Assembly (NCBI GenBank): GCA_021234535.1
Contig: CM037836.1
Location: 28,262,769 to 28,326,768 of the forward strand
Length of the DNA stretch: 64,000 bases
Origin: Stichopus chloronotus
Lineage: Eukaryota > Echinodermata > Holothuroidea > Aspidochirotida > Stichopodidae
Reading direction: 5' to 3'
Positions 28,010 to 41,100 of the stretch are shown in pieces. The position numbers and the translations under genes are program-made. The number at the start of each line of letters is the position of its first letter. Position 1 is the stretch's first letter. The notes beneath the pieces were generated by a model. The model ran no database searches, was not told the origin of the DNA, and saw only the letters and a list, made by a program, of their open reading frames with translations.

Positions 28010-31000
28010 GTTGTCTAGGATCAAAGAATCGCCATTCTCTGTAAGCAGTTTTCTTACAGGAGGAGCGGAGGCCGGGAGGGACTGATGAAACACTGCGAAC
28101 AAAGAATGTTATTGAAATACGATACATGACATGTGTATATGTAGCGTTCCCCACTATAGGTTCCTCCCTCTAGAAGCGGCAATCTGCCATTTTCATTAGC
28201 TGCCACCGCATGCAGTTGCACTTTCACGTTACTATCCTTTTTGGTACACTTAGCATCATCTGTGGATCAGATGAAATAGCATCCTTTGTAGCTAGGGAGA
28301 GAATTAAGTTTGGTAGCTTAGATAAAACATCTCATACTGAATAAGCTGCAGCTGTTAGTCATATAACTGTGCCAGTGATGTGTTTTGCTGTACGCCTCCC
28401 AATCCCTGTTATAATAACGAATATTTCTAAAGGTAGGCCCCTACAGGTTTTAGTACTATGAATGTTGAGTTCTTTTATAGGTTTATTTTCCTGTTTGTAT
28501 TAAACGTGTTTTACATAATTGATTTTACATTGTGCCTCCATCAGCACATATCATCCTATGTCTAGGATATGCATAGCTTGCTGTTTTTTATTTTTCTCAG
28601 CTCATTTTTACTTTATTTTTAATTGTTTCTTACTTTACCTTTAGTGGCCTACTCAACATCAAGTTGCTGTTCCCTGGAACACCGGGGTAACATAAACTCA
28701 ACATGTAGAGAATTATACAACAAAAACATAGTTTGGCCTTCTATTAATGTAATACTCGTGTTTCAGGTTGTTACTGTTAGTGACTGCCATGGAACAGAGG
28801 GTAGACACTGTATATGTATTGGAGCAAAGTTAACTAACATTCTTACTTTTTCAAGGTGGATGGGTTTTTTAGTTCTAACAATTCACAGCCTGTAGCAGTT
28901 TTTTAGAACTTGCAGCGATTTTACTTGTCATGCAAAATTTTGAGACCAATACAAACAGACAGTAATGAATGCAAGAAGAAAACGAAGACAAGAGAAAGGA
29001 AAAGAAAGGACATTACTGACTGTCCTTTCTTACGTCAGAAGCTTTACCTTTCTTTTATTCTTTACCAAAACGCCTTTTTAGGTAGGAATGTCTTTTAGTA
29101 GCTTACATTATTCTGGTTGGGAATCCATCTATATAAGGCTTAAAAGATTACAGAAATGTCAAACATACACATGAAACATGGAGCTGCGACGGTCACCCAC
29201 ACATCTAGCTCAGTCAATTATTGCACATACAAGTATGACGTCACAGCCAAAGCAAAACTCCGTCACATAGCTGCTTCCAGGGAAAATAATTTCATTGCTG
29301 CTTCTCATCATAACCATTTGTTACAACCTCTTGTCTCCTTCAAAGAAAATTATTGCACAAATATTAAATTTACTTGCAAATTTAAAAACAAAAAAGAAAT
29401 TAAAGCTTCCGCAGTTCCGTCAGAGATTTAATAATGTTTAATACATCCCTGCTGCAGAGATCCACTGTGAGAGTACTGCATGCGACTTAGAAATATGAAA
29501 TAAGAAAGAAAACGTTTTTCAGGCAAATAAGATATCATGCTATGACAAAGCACCTGAGTCGAACAAAACAAAAAGGAAAATCAATGTTACCCTTTCCAAA
29601 GTCAAGGATTCAAGTTGCAAGGAATACATAAATCCCCAAAGTTGATAAGCGTGAAATTGCTGCTATGATTGAACGAAGGGAGGTCCGATGTATCCTAAGT
29701 ATTATCGCTAAAGAGAATTGGGAATAGGTTTGACGAATTTTTAAAGAACGATGCAGCAACCATAAATTAAAAAGCAAAGAAAATAAATAATAAGGTTAAA
29801 TGACGCTTGGTAAATAAAAAAAAGGAAAGGACTAAGCTGAATTTTCCTTGATTCATTTTGTCTACGTAAAACCGAGATGCTTGACCCTGAATGTAAAGTA
29901 AATCAGTAAAGGTTGTGGCGCCATCTGCCAGTGTTAAATACACACGTTAACTTATAGAAGGTGAAAAGAGAAAAAAACGAAAGAGTGACTGCCAGGAAGA
30001 AAGCGGGAAAATGAAGTCTTAGAAATTCGGAAGTCTAAATAATTGTAATTTTGTGAGAATATTGTAAAATTGAGTAATAGCAACTGAAATGTAAATATAT
30101 GCTTTAGAAACACATCAGACTCTTCATCCCATCACTAATCTCTTATGTATATATGAAACAACTTATTTTCAATAAAGTTATATGTATATGATGATGATCA
30201 CAGGCCATATTAGCATTGATATAGCGTAACTGGTACATCTCCCAGTGACTACTGGGCTAAAGACGGACGATTACTTAAAGTATAGTTCAGTCGAAACGGA
30301 ACAAAGTATGTTTCGAAATAGTGTACACTTTAGAGATTTTTCGGTTAACGTGACTCACTTTAAAAATTTACAAAATGAGTCATCGCTGCGCGTATAGTCA
30401 CTTCCCAGTGAAGTCAAATGGTTTTGATTGCAGTCTGCTAAGCAGTTCGACAACCATTTCTGTTTGCAGCTATTTTGTGACAGTGGCTCTCTAAGAGTCC
30501 CACAATTAGTGGAGTGTAAGATTCAATTGAAGAACAGTTCTTGTTAAAACGTTTTCCCTTTGTCCTCTCGGTTTGCTCCTTCATTACTTGCAAACTTTCC
30601 TTTATTTATGGTGCATCCTCCTCTTCTGTTTTTCTCTTATGTTTTTCTCATCTTCTTTCTTTTTCACCATACCAGTGGTACACGTTATTTGTTTTACTTA
30701 TCACTTTGAATTGACCTTCCTCGTTGAAGAGCACCAGACGCCGGCGATACACCACTGACTACAAAAGCATGCTTCAGACAACCTCAAATTTAGAATCATA
30801 CCACTGATGGGACAATATACTTGAGCAGAGCAGATTATTTGAAGACTATTATTAATGCGAGACCTGTTATAGATTTCTCAACTCTCCACACAGATTTCGA
30901 AAGACTGTATTTCATAAGAAAAAAAAATATATAGGGCCTACTATTGAATGCATCCTAGGCTTAGTACTTGTTATAACTATATGGTGAGATCTTACGGATG

Positions 31001-32460
31001 AAAATTTCTATCCTTTTAGTTGTCTTCTCTCTTAATAAATTAGGATCTTCCTCTGTAAGAAGAGAACTTTCGTATCCGTAATCTAATTTTGGAGTGGTCA
31101 TATCTTCAGGTCCAATGGGATCGGTAAGGAGGCCGAATTTGTAAGTTAAGATGGAGCAAGACCAGTAACGACGTTGTCGGTCACTTTCGTTTGCTTTTCG
31201 GGACATCTTATATTCAAAGGCGCCGTTCATTCCTCTGGTTTACAGAGATTTCTATTTCGTAACATTTTAATGTCTTGTTTATTGTTTCATTGCTAAGTTG
31301 CTATGCTACTTGGCACCCTGCTTGATATCTACATGTGTCTTATACACTTAGGAAAATTTGGAGATGATACTATTTTCGAAATCGTATTAATGTTGACATT
31401 CAGTCTACAAGTTGAAACTGGTTTCTAAAGAACGAGAAAGTCTCTGTTTTCGTAAGTTCAAATCAACTGCAGAATACAACACTTTTCTCCATCTTTCATT
31501 GGACTGATCTCTCATGTCTAAATTTGGTCCTCATTTACTGTTCAAGTCAAATGGGTCAAAACAAGTAATTAGAAAAAAAAATGATTTGTCAAAAATGAGA
31601 CATTTAGTTAATAATTTATGCTATAAAAATGTTTTACTTTTTTAAATTTATATTGTAAATTAGTATGTAATCCGATCTTGCTATATTGGCGAATAAATGA
31701 GTATTGTTTCGACGTCTCCTCATCAGACTGACAAGCAAGAGTCAAAGTGAAAATGAGTAGACTTATAACTAAACTAAACCGTTACGGCTTCTATTTTTGT
31801 CTAAGGAAAATCTTGATAAAATTCTCACCATGTAAGAGATGGTAGCTTAATCTACATTTTATTGCCGTTGAACCTATGGCTAACTTTCCTTTTGAGACCT
31901 CGTTCAAAGTAATCGACTTAAACCTCGATTTTCATACATGGATCTAGAAAGAAATGGAATCATTACTTTACTATGACAACCTAAGAATCATTAATGAGAA
32001 GAAAGGAATGTACTCCTACTCATATAATCCAATACTGACCGGAATTACTGCTGAACTTTTGTACTGAATCAGAAATATTGAAAGTAAGCCACGTTTGGGA
32101 GCCTTCATGCCTTCATGACATTTCAGAACAGACCCACTTTTGGTTTTACATATTAGTAGCAATTCTGAGAGAGTGTAATATTTAGCTCGAAACTGTTAAA
32201 TTAATATTATGAATTATTATGTTCAGACATCAGGAAGCCACAAATCAAGTCAATTCAATTTTCTAACAATTGGCAAAAACTAAGTTAAAGCTCATACTAA
32301 ACTTTTCTGTAGCTTTTAATTCTGCATGCATAATATTTTACCTTACAGCATCTTGTGCTTTTAATCTGCCTCCGAATATTCGGTTAGTCTCATGATTGTG
32401 TATTCTGTACATTGATACGGTAATTTACAAGACAGTCACACTGTCAAGTTAAGCTTAAAG
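28008..32460. other. Region without a recognised gene
   Basis: Mostly AT-rich DNA with no conserved coding segment that I recognise. The one open segment with protein-like character is at 30996-31230 on the - strand (separate entry). Confidence 0.5.
30996..31230 (-). CDS. Candidate first coding exon of an unrecognised gene
   Basis: 78 codons from ATG (31230) to a good donor, GTAAGA at 30995. The peptide is rich in charged residues and looks protein-like: SDRQRRYWSCSILTYKFGLL, PEDMTTPKLDYGYESSLL, EEDPNLLREKTTKRIEIF. I do not recognise a family. No signal peptide or membrane segment. The downstream exons would lie at lower coordinates but none was identified. It may be chance or a decayed exon. 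Confidence 0.3.
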
Positions 32461-33131
32461 GTGCCATCAAACTAATAATATCTTTGTCCCATAAATTGGC
32501 AATTTTATGCAAAATGTATGGATAACAAGAAATTATTGCATAAAAAAGCAGAAAAATGAACAATTGTTCAGTTGTGTTACCTTAACGATTCAACATTTTT
32601 CTGCAATATGTGAACTTGTATACTTAATTCTTAGTTAAGGAATTGAATAATTTTCGCCAAAAAAAAAAACATTTTCGCCAACAATTCGCTGCAAAATATT
32701 GACTTGTTCACTTTCTTATTAAATGAGTAAACATTTAAAACTAAACAACAAACAAACAACAAACAAACAAACAAACAACAAAAAAACTTAACAATTTTCT
32801 GCAAAATGTTCCAATGACAAGTTATCATATTTTCTGCAAAATATCTACTTGTTCATTTTCTTTCTAAGTGAGGAATTTGCAGAAAATTGTTAAATTGATA
32901 CAGTGTGAAAACTTGTAATTTGAACATTTGCAAATAATTGTTCACTTGCTCACTCACAAAAAAAGTGATCAAGTCAGCATTTTGCAGAAAATTGTTGAAA
33001 TTGTCATGTAACACAACTAAACAATTGTTCATTTTTTTCTTCCTTTTTTGTCGTTGTGATGTTATCTCGTTATGTAGACATCATTTTGTGCTGACAATTG
33101 CCACCTTATGAGTCAAGATATTCTTATCTTT
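32461..33131. repeat. Foldback element with long inverted arms, about 670 bp
   Basis: The left arm (about 32461-32585: GTGCCATCAAACTAATAATA, TGAACAATTGTTCAGTTGTG) is inverted as the right arm (about 33005-33131: CACAACTAAACAATTGTTCA, CAATTGCCACCTTATGAGTC, ATATTCTTATC). The centre holds several copies, in both orientations, of TTCTGCAAAATRTT with ACTTGTTCA, plus a CAAA/CAA-rich run at about 32745-32787. No open frame. A related arm is at 24953. Confidence 0.75.
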
Positions 33132-35070
33132 TAAGATTTGCAGATTAGTCATTTTTTGGTTTATTTTTTTCTGTTTTAGATAATCTAATTTCACCTTGTT
33201 GTTAAAATTCTGATGTCAAGGTTTTAAAATCCTATTTGAATAGATCGACTTTTATCTCTCAATTTGCCGTAATTCGTCTTCAACCCGGTTAACTTTTAAG
33301 TAAACTGATCTGATCATGTGGTGATACTGACATTTATTTCATCATGTTGACATTGTTCTGGAACCCAGATGATTTGCGAGAACCATGGTCATGTTCATGT
33401 TGATATTCTATTGGAATAAGTCGACCCTTACTTATCCTGCGGATATTGTTTTGGGAGAAAAGTTAATTGGTTGATTGACCTATCTGAAAATGTTGAAAAG
33501 GAGGTTTGAATAAGTCGATATTTTACTTTACCATGTCGCCATGGTACGATTAGTCTGCTCTAAGTCTGAGACAATTAATCTCGGTATGCCTGTCTAGTGT
33601 CTCAAGGGGAAATGCATCGCCTCCAAAAAATAGGCAATGTAATTGTATCTTAGTACATTAAAAATGTGTGTCACAAAATCACAAGTCTAGATAGCCTACA
33701 CAACATGAATATTAGTTACCGGTGTTCTGTTACTGAAAAGAGATCTCAGTCCATCTCCTGCAGAGCATGTCGATTAAAAACACGCCCGTACCCGGATGTG
33801 CGATCCTTACAAATATGGAATGCCAACTGGGACAAATCTCTCACGACACGTACCGGCTGCAGTTCGAATACGTCCCTTAAGTGCATTGCATATTTTTAGG
33901 TACACATTTACTAGGACTTTGTATTTAGAAGGTGCAATTTTGCATAATTATATCGACATCATGTAAAAGGACAATAACATATACTGGCATTTATTTTCAT
34001 GAGAAATGCAAGCTTCACTGTTTTGTTTGTTCCCGTGGAGCTAAGAACACAAAGCTTACGACAGTTTTTTTTTCTAACATTGAGAAGCGCACTTAACACA
34101 GATATGTGTATATGATAGTGGGACAATCAATCCCGAATCAGTGGTGAAAATACGAATACGGTGAAAACAGTGTTACACCGATATTGTAACACAATTTCAT
34201 ACGGATTGCCTGAAACCTGCGGGGTGACTGGTCCTTGGATATTCAATCAGCCAATCACACGAGGAGAAATGTATTTAATAGTGAATGCATGTTAGTCTGC
34301 TAATGTTGCTGCCTGGTTTAATCAGCATATTCGAGGTCTATGATAGAGGGCCTTCCATCATGTCTACACTCGATCATTTACCGTGAATGGACACCATCAC
34401 AACCGAGCGTCTTGCAACCGTTCAATTCGCAAACGAACTTGCTGTCTTAAAGCAACATACCGAAGTCAGTTCACCACAGAGATATCAATTCATTAATTCT
34501 TGAGACTTTTCATTAAGGTTCATATGTTGGTCATCTGCGGCTGCAGCTACTATTTTCCGATTCATGTTAAGTTTAGAGGAGTAACAGAACCAGTAATGAT
34601 CGATTGATTGCTTCTGCCAGAGCGATAAATTTCAGACGAAACATTTTAATTGACTCTTTCGTTCTTAGTTGCTGGATTTATTTAAGACATTTATAGTTTA
34701 TTATAAATTTACTTTGCTAATCTAAGATATATGGCAATTATTAAAGTAAGATGAATATTAAGCGGTATGATGTGTGAAGTAAATGTGGAATAACAAAAAT
34801 TGTTATAATCACAGATTTGGACACAAACCAAAATACAAGAGATATATAGCAAAAGACAAAATACATTTGCAAACTTTTAAAAAATATTGAGAAATTAAAT
34901 GTTACACACAAAGATAAAAAAATAACCAAGGACAATTTGCTAAACGTTTGAACGAAATAAAAAAAGGCAAAAATATACAATTCCACCTACGCACAGATGT
35001 ACAAACGTTGACATTAAAATAGAACAATCTCACATATGAAAGTACTTTCAAATGTAGGGCCAAAATACAA

Positions 35071-35072
<2 letters not shown>

Positions 35073-35135
<63 letters not shown>
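35073..35135. repeat. (TA)n microsatellite, about 31 units
   Basis: Perfect TA run of about 63 bp. Confidence 0.97.
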
Positions 35136-35139
<4 letters not shown>

Positions 35140-35436
35140 ACATACAAATGTGTAAACAATATGCTTTAAGATTAAAGTACCGGAGTTCGTCTACAATGTG
35201 AAACATTCTTGCTGAGGCCCCAGACTAGGTTCAACTATGTTCTGAGCCATGCTTAAAACTGACTCATGACATTTTAGACATTAAAATGTTACGTATCAAG
35301 TTAAGATATCAATAATTTGTAGAGGCAGATGTGATAGGAATCTCTTCCTCGACGAATTATAAAACACTAGTTTCGAATTTCTCAGACTCACTCACCATCA
35401 TCGTCACGTCTTTTCCATTCTCTATTTAATGTATCA

Positions 35437-35449
35437 CCCCCCCCCCCCC
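35437..35449 (+). repeat. Poly-C tract (13 C)
   Basis: Homopolymer followed by a CT-rich stretch (CTCTCTCTCTCTC near 35465). Confidence 0.95.
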
Positions 35450-36499
35450 TCCACCTCTCCCTAGCTCTCTCTCTCTCTCACTAGCTCTTCGTTGGGCTAG
35501 TATGGAATATGTTTTGTGACACGGAGACATCATATCAGTTAATTTAGCTTTGCTCAAATGACGGTTTCACGGACTGCCGTGGACAGAAACTAGCTTCAAC
35601 TAGATAGGTTTCACTTTCCTTAACGAATTGTGCGACAAGTCGTAATTTACCCAAGGTGTACTGTCGAGTGGTTTTGGTAGCATATATCCTTTTTACATCT
35701 CTTTTTTCACTCTCAATCAGGTTTTTGGGTTGAGATCTTCGGCCTATATCTTTAACATTTTTGTTGTTGACGGATACACACTTAGGCTAAGCATATCTCG
35801 AAAGTAGAAAAGTAGAGAAACATAATGTAGGAATGTGAATAAAATTAAAACAAGAAGGCAATCCACGGAGTTGCATATCTCATCGCCAACATGCATTGAT
35901 TTCAACACAGGACCTGCATATGGGGATTTGTAATAGTTTATTGCAACCACATGTCACCAAGTGCCTATCCTGGCACTGATTCTAAATTAAAGGAAATTTT
36001 TTTCGAACATAAAATGGTGGTAAGCAGAACCGAACATAAAATGGTAATATTGATATCTACTGTAAGGTACCAAGCTAAAGCCTATAGCCTGGTGTCACTA
36101 CTTAGGCTAAAGTAACAATAACGTCTCAAAAGTATCATATTACGCTACGTAACGCAATTATAACATTGGGTTATTCCATATAGGTTAGGCTTAATGGTTA
36201 CAGTTAGGGGCAGGATAAAAGAGCATCCCTATATGGGTATATGCACAATAGTCTCCTATTCACCTGTGTAGGACCTTGTTCTAGTACAATTACTGTTTGA
36301 CTTAAAAGTAACGTTCTCATAATTTGCAGGAATGTTCAAAGACATTACCCACAGGGACCAGTTCTGCTAAAGTTGTTTTGGCTAAAGTTAGAAGGTGTGG
36401 TCTATTGACCCGAGTGTAGGCTCTATTTTTTACCAAACAATCATACAATCTTACCAGTTTACTATAAGAGTGATAAACTGTATCTGCGTTACTGTGTTC

Positions 36500-37440
36500 A
36501 TTGGAGCAGCCTTGCAAAATTTTGCGTGTGCTGCTCCATTAACTCTCAAGATATGCTGGAAATACAAATCTTGAGGCAAAATTAGCTTTCTCAAATATCA
36601 GCACTGAGATTTCACTGGATTAGCAATTACATTAATATTATGTTGAACAATGTGCTCTCAGGTAAGTCTTACAAAGCTTTAAGTTAATTGGTCTAATAGT
36701 TCTCAAAATATGCTGGAAATACAAATTTGTAGGCAAAATTGACTTCTTTTCTAAAACATCAGCAAATTTCACTGGATTCACCATTACAGTAATAAAATGT
36801 TGAACAATGTGTTCTCAGGTAAGTCCTTACGAAACTTTTACTTAATTGGTCTAATAGTTCTCAAGATATGCTGCAAATACAAATTTTAGGGCAAAATTGG
36901 CTTTTTTTTCTACAAAATCAGCAAAGTTCACTCTCTTTAATACAAAAGTGATATACCTTGAATATTAAATTCTCAAGTAAGTCCTTGCAAAATTTTGCAT
37001 TAAATGCTCAAATACATCTCAAGATATGCTGGAAATACCAATTTTGGGACAAAGTTGGCTTTTCCCTCAAAAATCAGCAAATTTCCCTGAATTTACCATT
37101 ACAGTAATATTAAGTTGAACAACGTATTTTCAGGTAAGTACTTAAAAACTTTAAGCTAATTGGTCTAATAGTTCTCAAGATATGCTGAAAAAAAAAAATG
37201 GGGTAAAATTGGCTTTTTTCTAAAAAATCAGCAAATTTCACACTCTTTACTACAAAAGTAATATACCTTGAATATTTCATTCTCAGGTAAAATTTTGCAA
37301 AGTTTTGCATTAAATGCTTAAACATTTCTCAAGATATGCTGGAAATAGCAATTTGGGGGCATCATGCACAACCTTACCAAGTTTTAACTTAATCACTCAT
37401 ATACTTTTCAAACTATTCTGGAAAAACCAGAATTTCAACA
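36500..37440. repeat. Satellite-like tandem array, about 157-bp monomer, six copies, two monomer types
   Basis: The landmark ATATGCTGGAAATA (TGCT at 36554, 36711, 36869, 37027, 37183, 37337) recurs every 154-158 bp, with a degenerate seventh near 37416. Two monomer types alternate: type A has AGTTGAACAAYGTRTTYTCA and TTAATTGGTCTAATAGTTCT; type B has TACAAAAGTRATATACCTTG and TTGCATTAAATGCT. The order is A, A, B, A, B, suggesting a dimeric higher-order unit of about 314 bp. Most monomers contain CTCAGGTAAGT. The array is followed by a CA-rich run at about 37449-37495. Confidence 0.9.
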
Positions 37441-37594
37441 GATCCGGACGCACACACACACACATACACACTCGCACATGCACGTACACACATACAGCTT
37501 TACATTACATGCATAGTGAGGACTCCATTGAATTTTCCTTTGCGTTTCTTCCTGAACCCTAACCTTAACAATACACTCCCCTATTGTTGTTTTT

Positions 37595-37660
37595 CTGAGG
37601 ACTTGAGAATTCAATAGAATTCTCTCCGAGAACCTGATATTCTTTAGTTCAAGTCCTCAG
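37595..37660. repeat. Nested inverted repeat
   Basis: CTGAGGACTTGA at 37595-37606 is exactly complementary to TCAAGTCCTCAG at 37649-37660. Inside it, GAGAATTC and GAATTCTC form a second palindrome at about 37605-37624. Probably a small foldback element next to the satellite array. Confidence 0.8.
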
Positions 37661-38013
37661 ATAGTACTATAATACAAGGGCATTGGCACGGACACGTTTT
37701 CATTTATACCACCCAACAGCAACCTCCTGTACCCATGGTCACTTTACCATGGCGTACCCCTGGGGTGTCGCTACTCATCCGCTCCAAGCTTTTCCATGGC
37801 AACCGTTCTCCCATGGGTGCACAGTACAATATATAGCTCCACTAGCCAAGTGACTACAATATCTCATCTAGCCCCTACAGGGCGATGAGATAATAATGAC
37901 CTTAAATGACGTCGTGGCTCCAAGGTAACCAAGATATAAATTTGTATAATTTAAAGAGAAAATTTTTGGTCCATGCTATCTAAACATTCCATTTTAATCC
38001 ACTTAAATCAAAT

Positions 38014-38118
38014 AGTCTGTTAATTGACTAATATTATGTTAGCATAATCTGTTAATTCACTAATACTATATTATTATAGTCTGTTAATTCACTAATACTA
38101 TATTAGCATAGTCTGTTC
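38014..38118. repeat. 32-bp tandem repeat, just over three copies
   Basis: The unit start (A)GTCTGTTAATT recurs at 38014, 38046, 38078 and 38110, each followed by CACTAATACTATATTA or a close variant. The last copy is truncated. Confidence 0.9.
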
Positions 38119-41100
38119 CATTCAAATCACTCCGTGCATCACGACGTTCTCTACATTTTTTCATCTTTAACTCTTCAAGGCAATCAATCGACTTTAAACA
38201 TTAGTGGATCACCTCATCCTAATTCCTTGTACTGGTTGCTTCCAAATTGATCAACTTACTGAAACAGCATAAAGCTGTCAGCCTTGTGACTTAATTCTTT
38301 GTAAAGCAGAAAGGAAACTCTTGATAATTCTGCCATTCAGATACAGTTTCGTAGGCTGACGCTTTTCCTTTCCCTTGCACCTTTTTCTTTCTCGTTATTT
38401 TTCTGCAAGTTATAAGGTATTCCAAAAGGGGGAAAAATAAAAAATGCAGAACACAAATCTTGCTTGAATTTTGCTCGTAGTCAGAAGAAACATGATTTAT
38501 GCGCCTTCCACCATGTGATTATCTTATCTGAGGACACGTGCCTGCGGTTAAAAGCTATGGTATGAAGGAGACAATGATTTATACGGCTTTCCGGGACGTA
38601 GTGTATGTAAGAAGTTCAAGGCCTCTTGTACATTCGTAGTAAAGCAAGACAGTTTGTTTAACAACAACGACAAATAATGAATTTGCATGATTTTTCATTA
38701 AGTTTCTCCATATCGGTGATGCATGGTAAGATGAACTTGCCAACTCTGCATAGCATGTAACTCACATGCAGCAGTTGCAATTAATAACAACGTGGAAGTC
38801 AATATACCAAACTACGATCTATAGCGAGATATTGGTCAACTGAGGAAAACTAAATTGCCTTGAATTCGGGCAAATACATGCTAGTAAAGACGGCATTATG
38901 AACCACAGAAAGTACATCAGTCCAAAAGAGAATGTATTTTGATCGTCTATGACAGCATAATGAATTCATAGAAGCGTTTACTCTGAAGTAACCCTTGCGC
39001 CATGCAGAACCAATGTAACAACAAGCCTGAAATGTGTGCACGGGTGTAGTATGCATCACTTGCATCAAATCTGTTCTCTGTTAAGGTTTGTATCGCTACA
39101 TCGAGAACAAGCATTGTTCCAAAACCATGAAACAATCATCCAAATTATGGTGAATTTAAATCTCCTAAATTGTTTCGGGTATTTGAACAGGGAATTCATC
39201 ACCAGGAAGGCATAGCTCAATCTGTAGACTGTGGGGGGGGGGGGGGGGTGGCGAGTCCAATGATTTGCATGATTTGCAATTTCTGTCATTGTAGTTAGAT
39301 ATATCATCATGTAAACAGAAAAGCTGAAACCGACCCATATATATATATGCCTGTCGTTTATTTGAAACGATCTGTGCAATGATTCCTACTTAACGTATTT
39401 GTGCAATATATAAACATCTTAGTAACGAGTCGACCATTCTTAATTCATTTATATTCATTAAGGGGATTAAGTTCAGTAATGGCCTATACGGAGACAGGTT
39501 GCTGAAGGTGTTTGTATTACTGAAATCAATCCCTAACAATAATAACGATTCTTAAATGGACAATGCAAGATACGGTGTTACAAGTTAAGATTACTCAAAT
39601 CTATGAGGTAGAGTAAATTTTCAATGGACTCAATATGGGCTCAAATGGGTGGAAAGTCAAGCTAGTTTGAAAAAAAAGATAATTTGATGGAAAGATGGTA
39701 TCATGATATGTCAACTATATTCTTCGAAACAATAAACGAGTCTCATAAAAGTTAAATGCAGTCGAAAAGACTCCTCTTCTTCCATATTGGGATGAGGCAG
39801 TTAGGCAAAACATTGATAATGTAGACGTTAAATTAGTACATGTGCAGGAATACACATATACGAAGTACAGTATGTACCTTTGGTATTTTCAAAACACCTT
39901 GAAAGCTAAACAAGAATTTTAGGACAAGAATAAGGACATAAGGACAAGAATGAAAATGCAATTAATTGAAGGTTAAACCACTTTTCTTTCAGTCATGTAT
40001 TTTAGTGTTTACAAAATATGAGAATTATCTTGTCCTTTCTGTTAAAGAAATCGATTGATGGAAGTTTCGTCCTAAATGATGTTGGTGAATCGAACTCAAG
40101 AAAATGTTTCACCTCGTGCCAGATTAAAACAGAAATATATAATTTAAACTATACGAATATGGATTTCCCGTTCAAATTATCGAGGTTTGGCTGGCAACTT
40201 AAGTCAATAGGAGTTCACAATATTACTAGAAATTAGTTGAGAAAGATTTGTTGATATTTTAGGTTTTTTTCGCCTTCAAAAACTACGACCTAGTTTTGGA
40301 AACACACAGCAGCTTAATGCCGTAATTCCTACCATTCTGCCATCGAACGTTGGACGTTTCGTGGATTTAAAGTGGCTTCTGCCTGGTATCAAAAGGAAAA
40401 TGAAATGGAAGATAACGATGAAGGCTAACAGCACATCCTGCTTTAACATTTATATTGGCTTTCCTTTAAACCTCTTGATGTTTGATTCAACAAACAAAAT
40501 AATTCATGATTCTGATTGATTCGGTGTCATCTACAGAGAAAAATATATAAAAAAAATATATGATCGAAAGTCTTATCTGACGGTTATCATCAAACATAAA
40601 CTAAACCGGCATCGACCGTTGAGTAGTCTCAATAACAAATCATTCTAATCCTTTCAGAGAGGAAACAAAACTACGGAGATTTGATACAATACATGTTCAA
40701 GGGTCACATGGGTATTCTTCATCTATCAACGGGATTCACAAAACTCTCAGGGGATGCGTTGGTCTAATTCTTGGAATTTGAATCGCAGGAATGTGACCGT
40801 CAGTTAATAACATGGAGATCAAAGTGTATTATAAATTACGGAATTTGATATCAGTGTGACTACATCTAGTAAAGACTGGAAAACGTACAAGGAGACGCCT
40901 CCGCATAAGCACAACCAAGAATGTTAGAAGACAAAAGACGTTTAAACTGAGATTAAGGAAGCCCAAACAAATGAGCAAGACGCAATACAAGTACAATAAC
41001 TTTTAACAGTAAGTCGATATGCTGTATTGTTATGTATGCATGATGGTGCTGCTGTGTATGTAAGTGTCAACACAATTGAGCGTTATTACACGTATAATGA

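Larger units (their letters stand above)
33132..36500. other. Region without a recognised gene
   Basis: Contains (TA)n at 35073-35135, a run of 13 C at 35437-35449 followed by a short CT repeat, and a local duplication CGAACATAAAATGGT (36005 and 36032). Open frames are short and unconvincing. Confidence 0.5.

Noticed and set aside
27861..28154. Frame containing a YIYIYI run on the - strand
   Set aside because: Driven by the (TA)n tract at 27956-28007; flanks show no recognisable domain. I considered a second Penelope-like 3' end here but could not support it.
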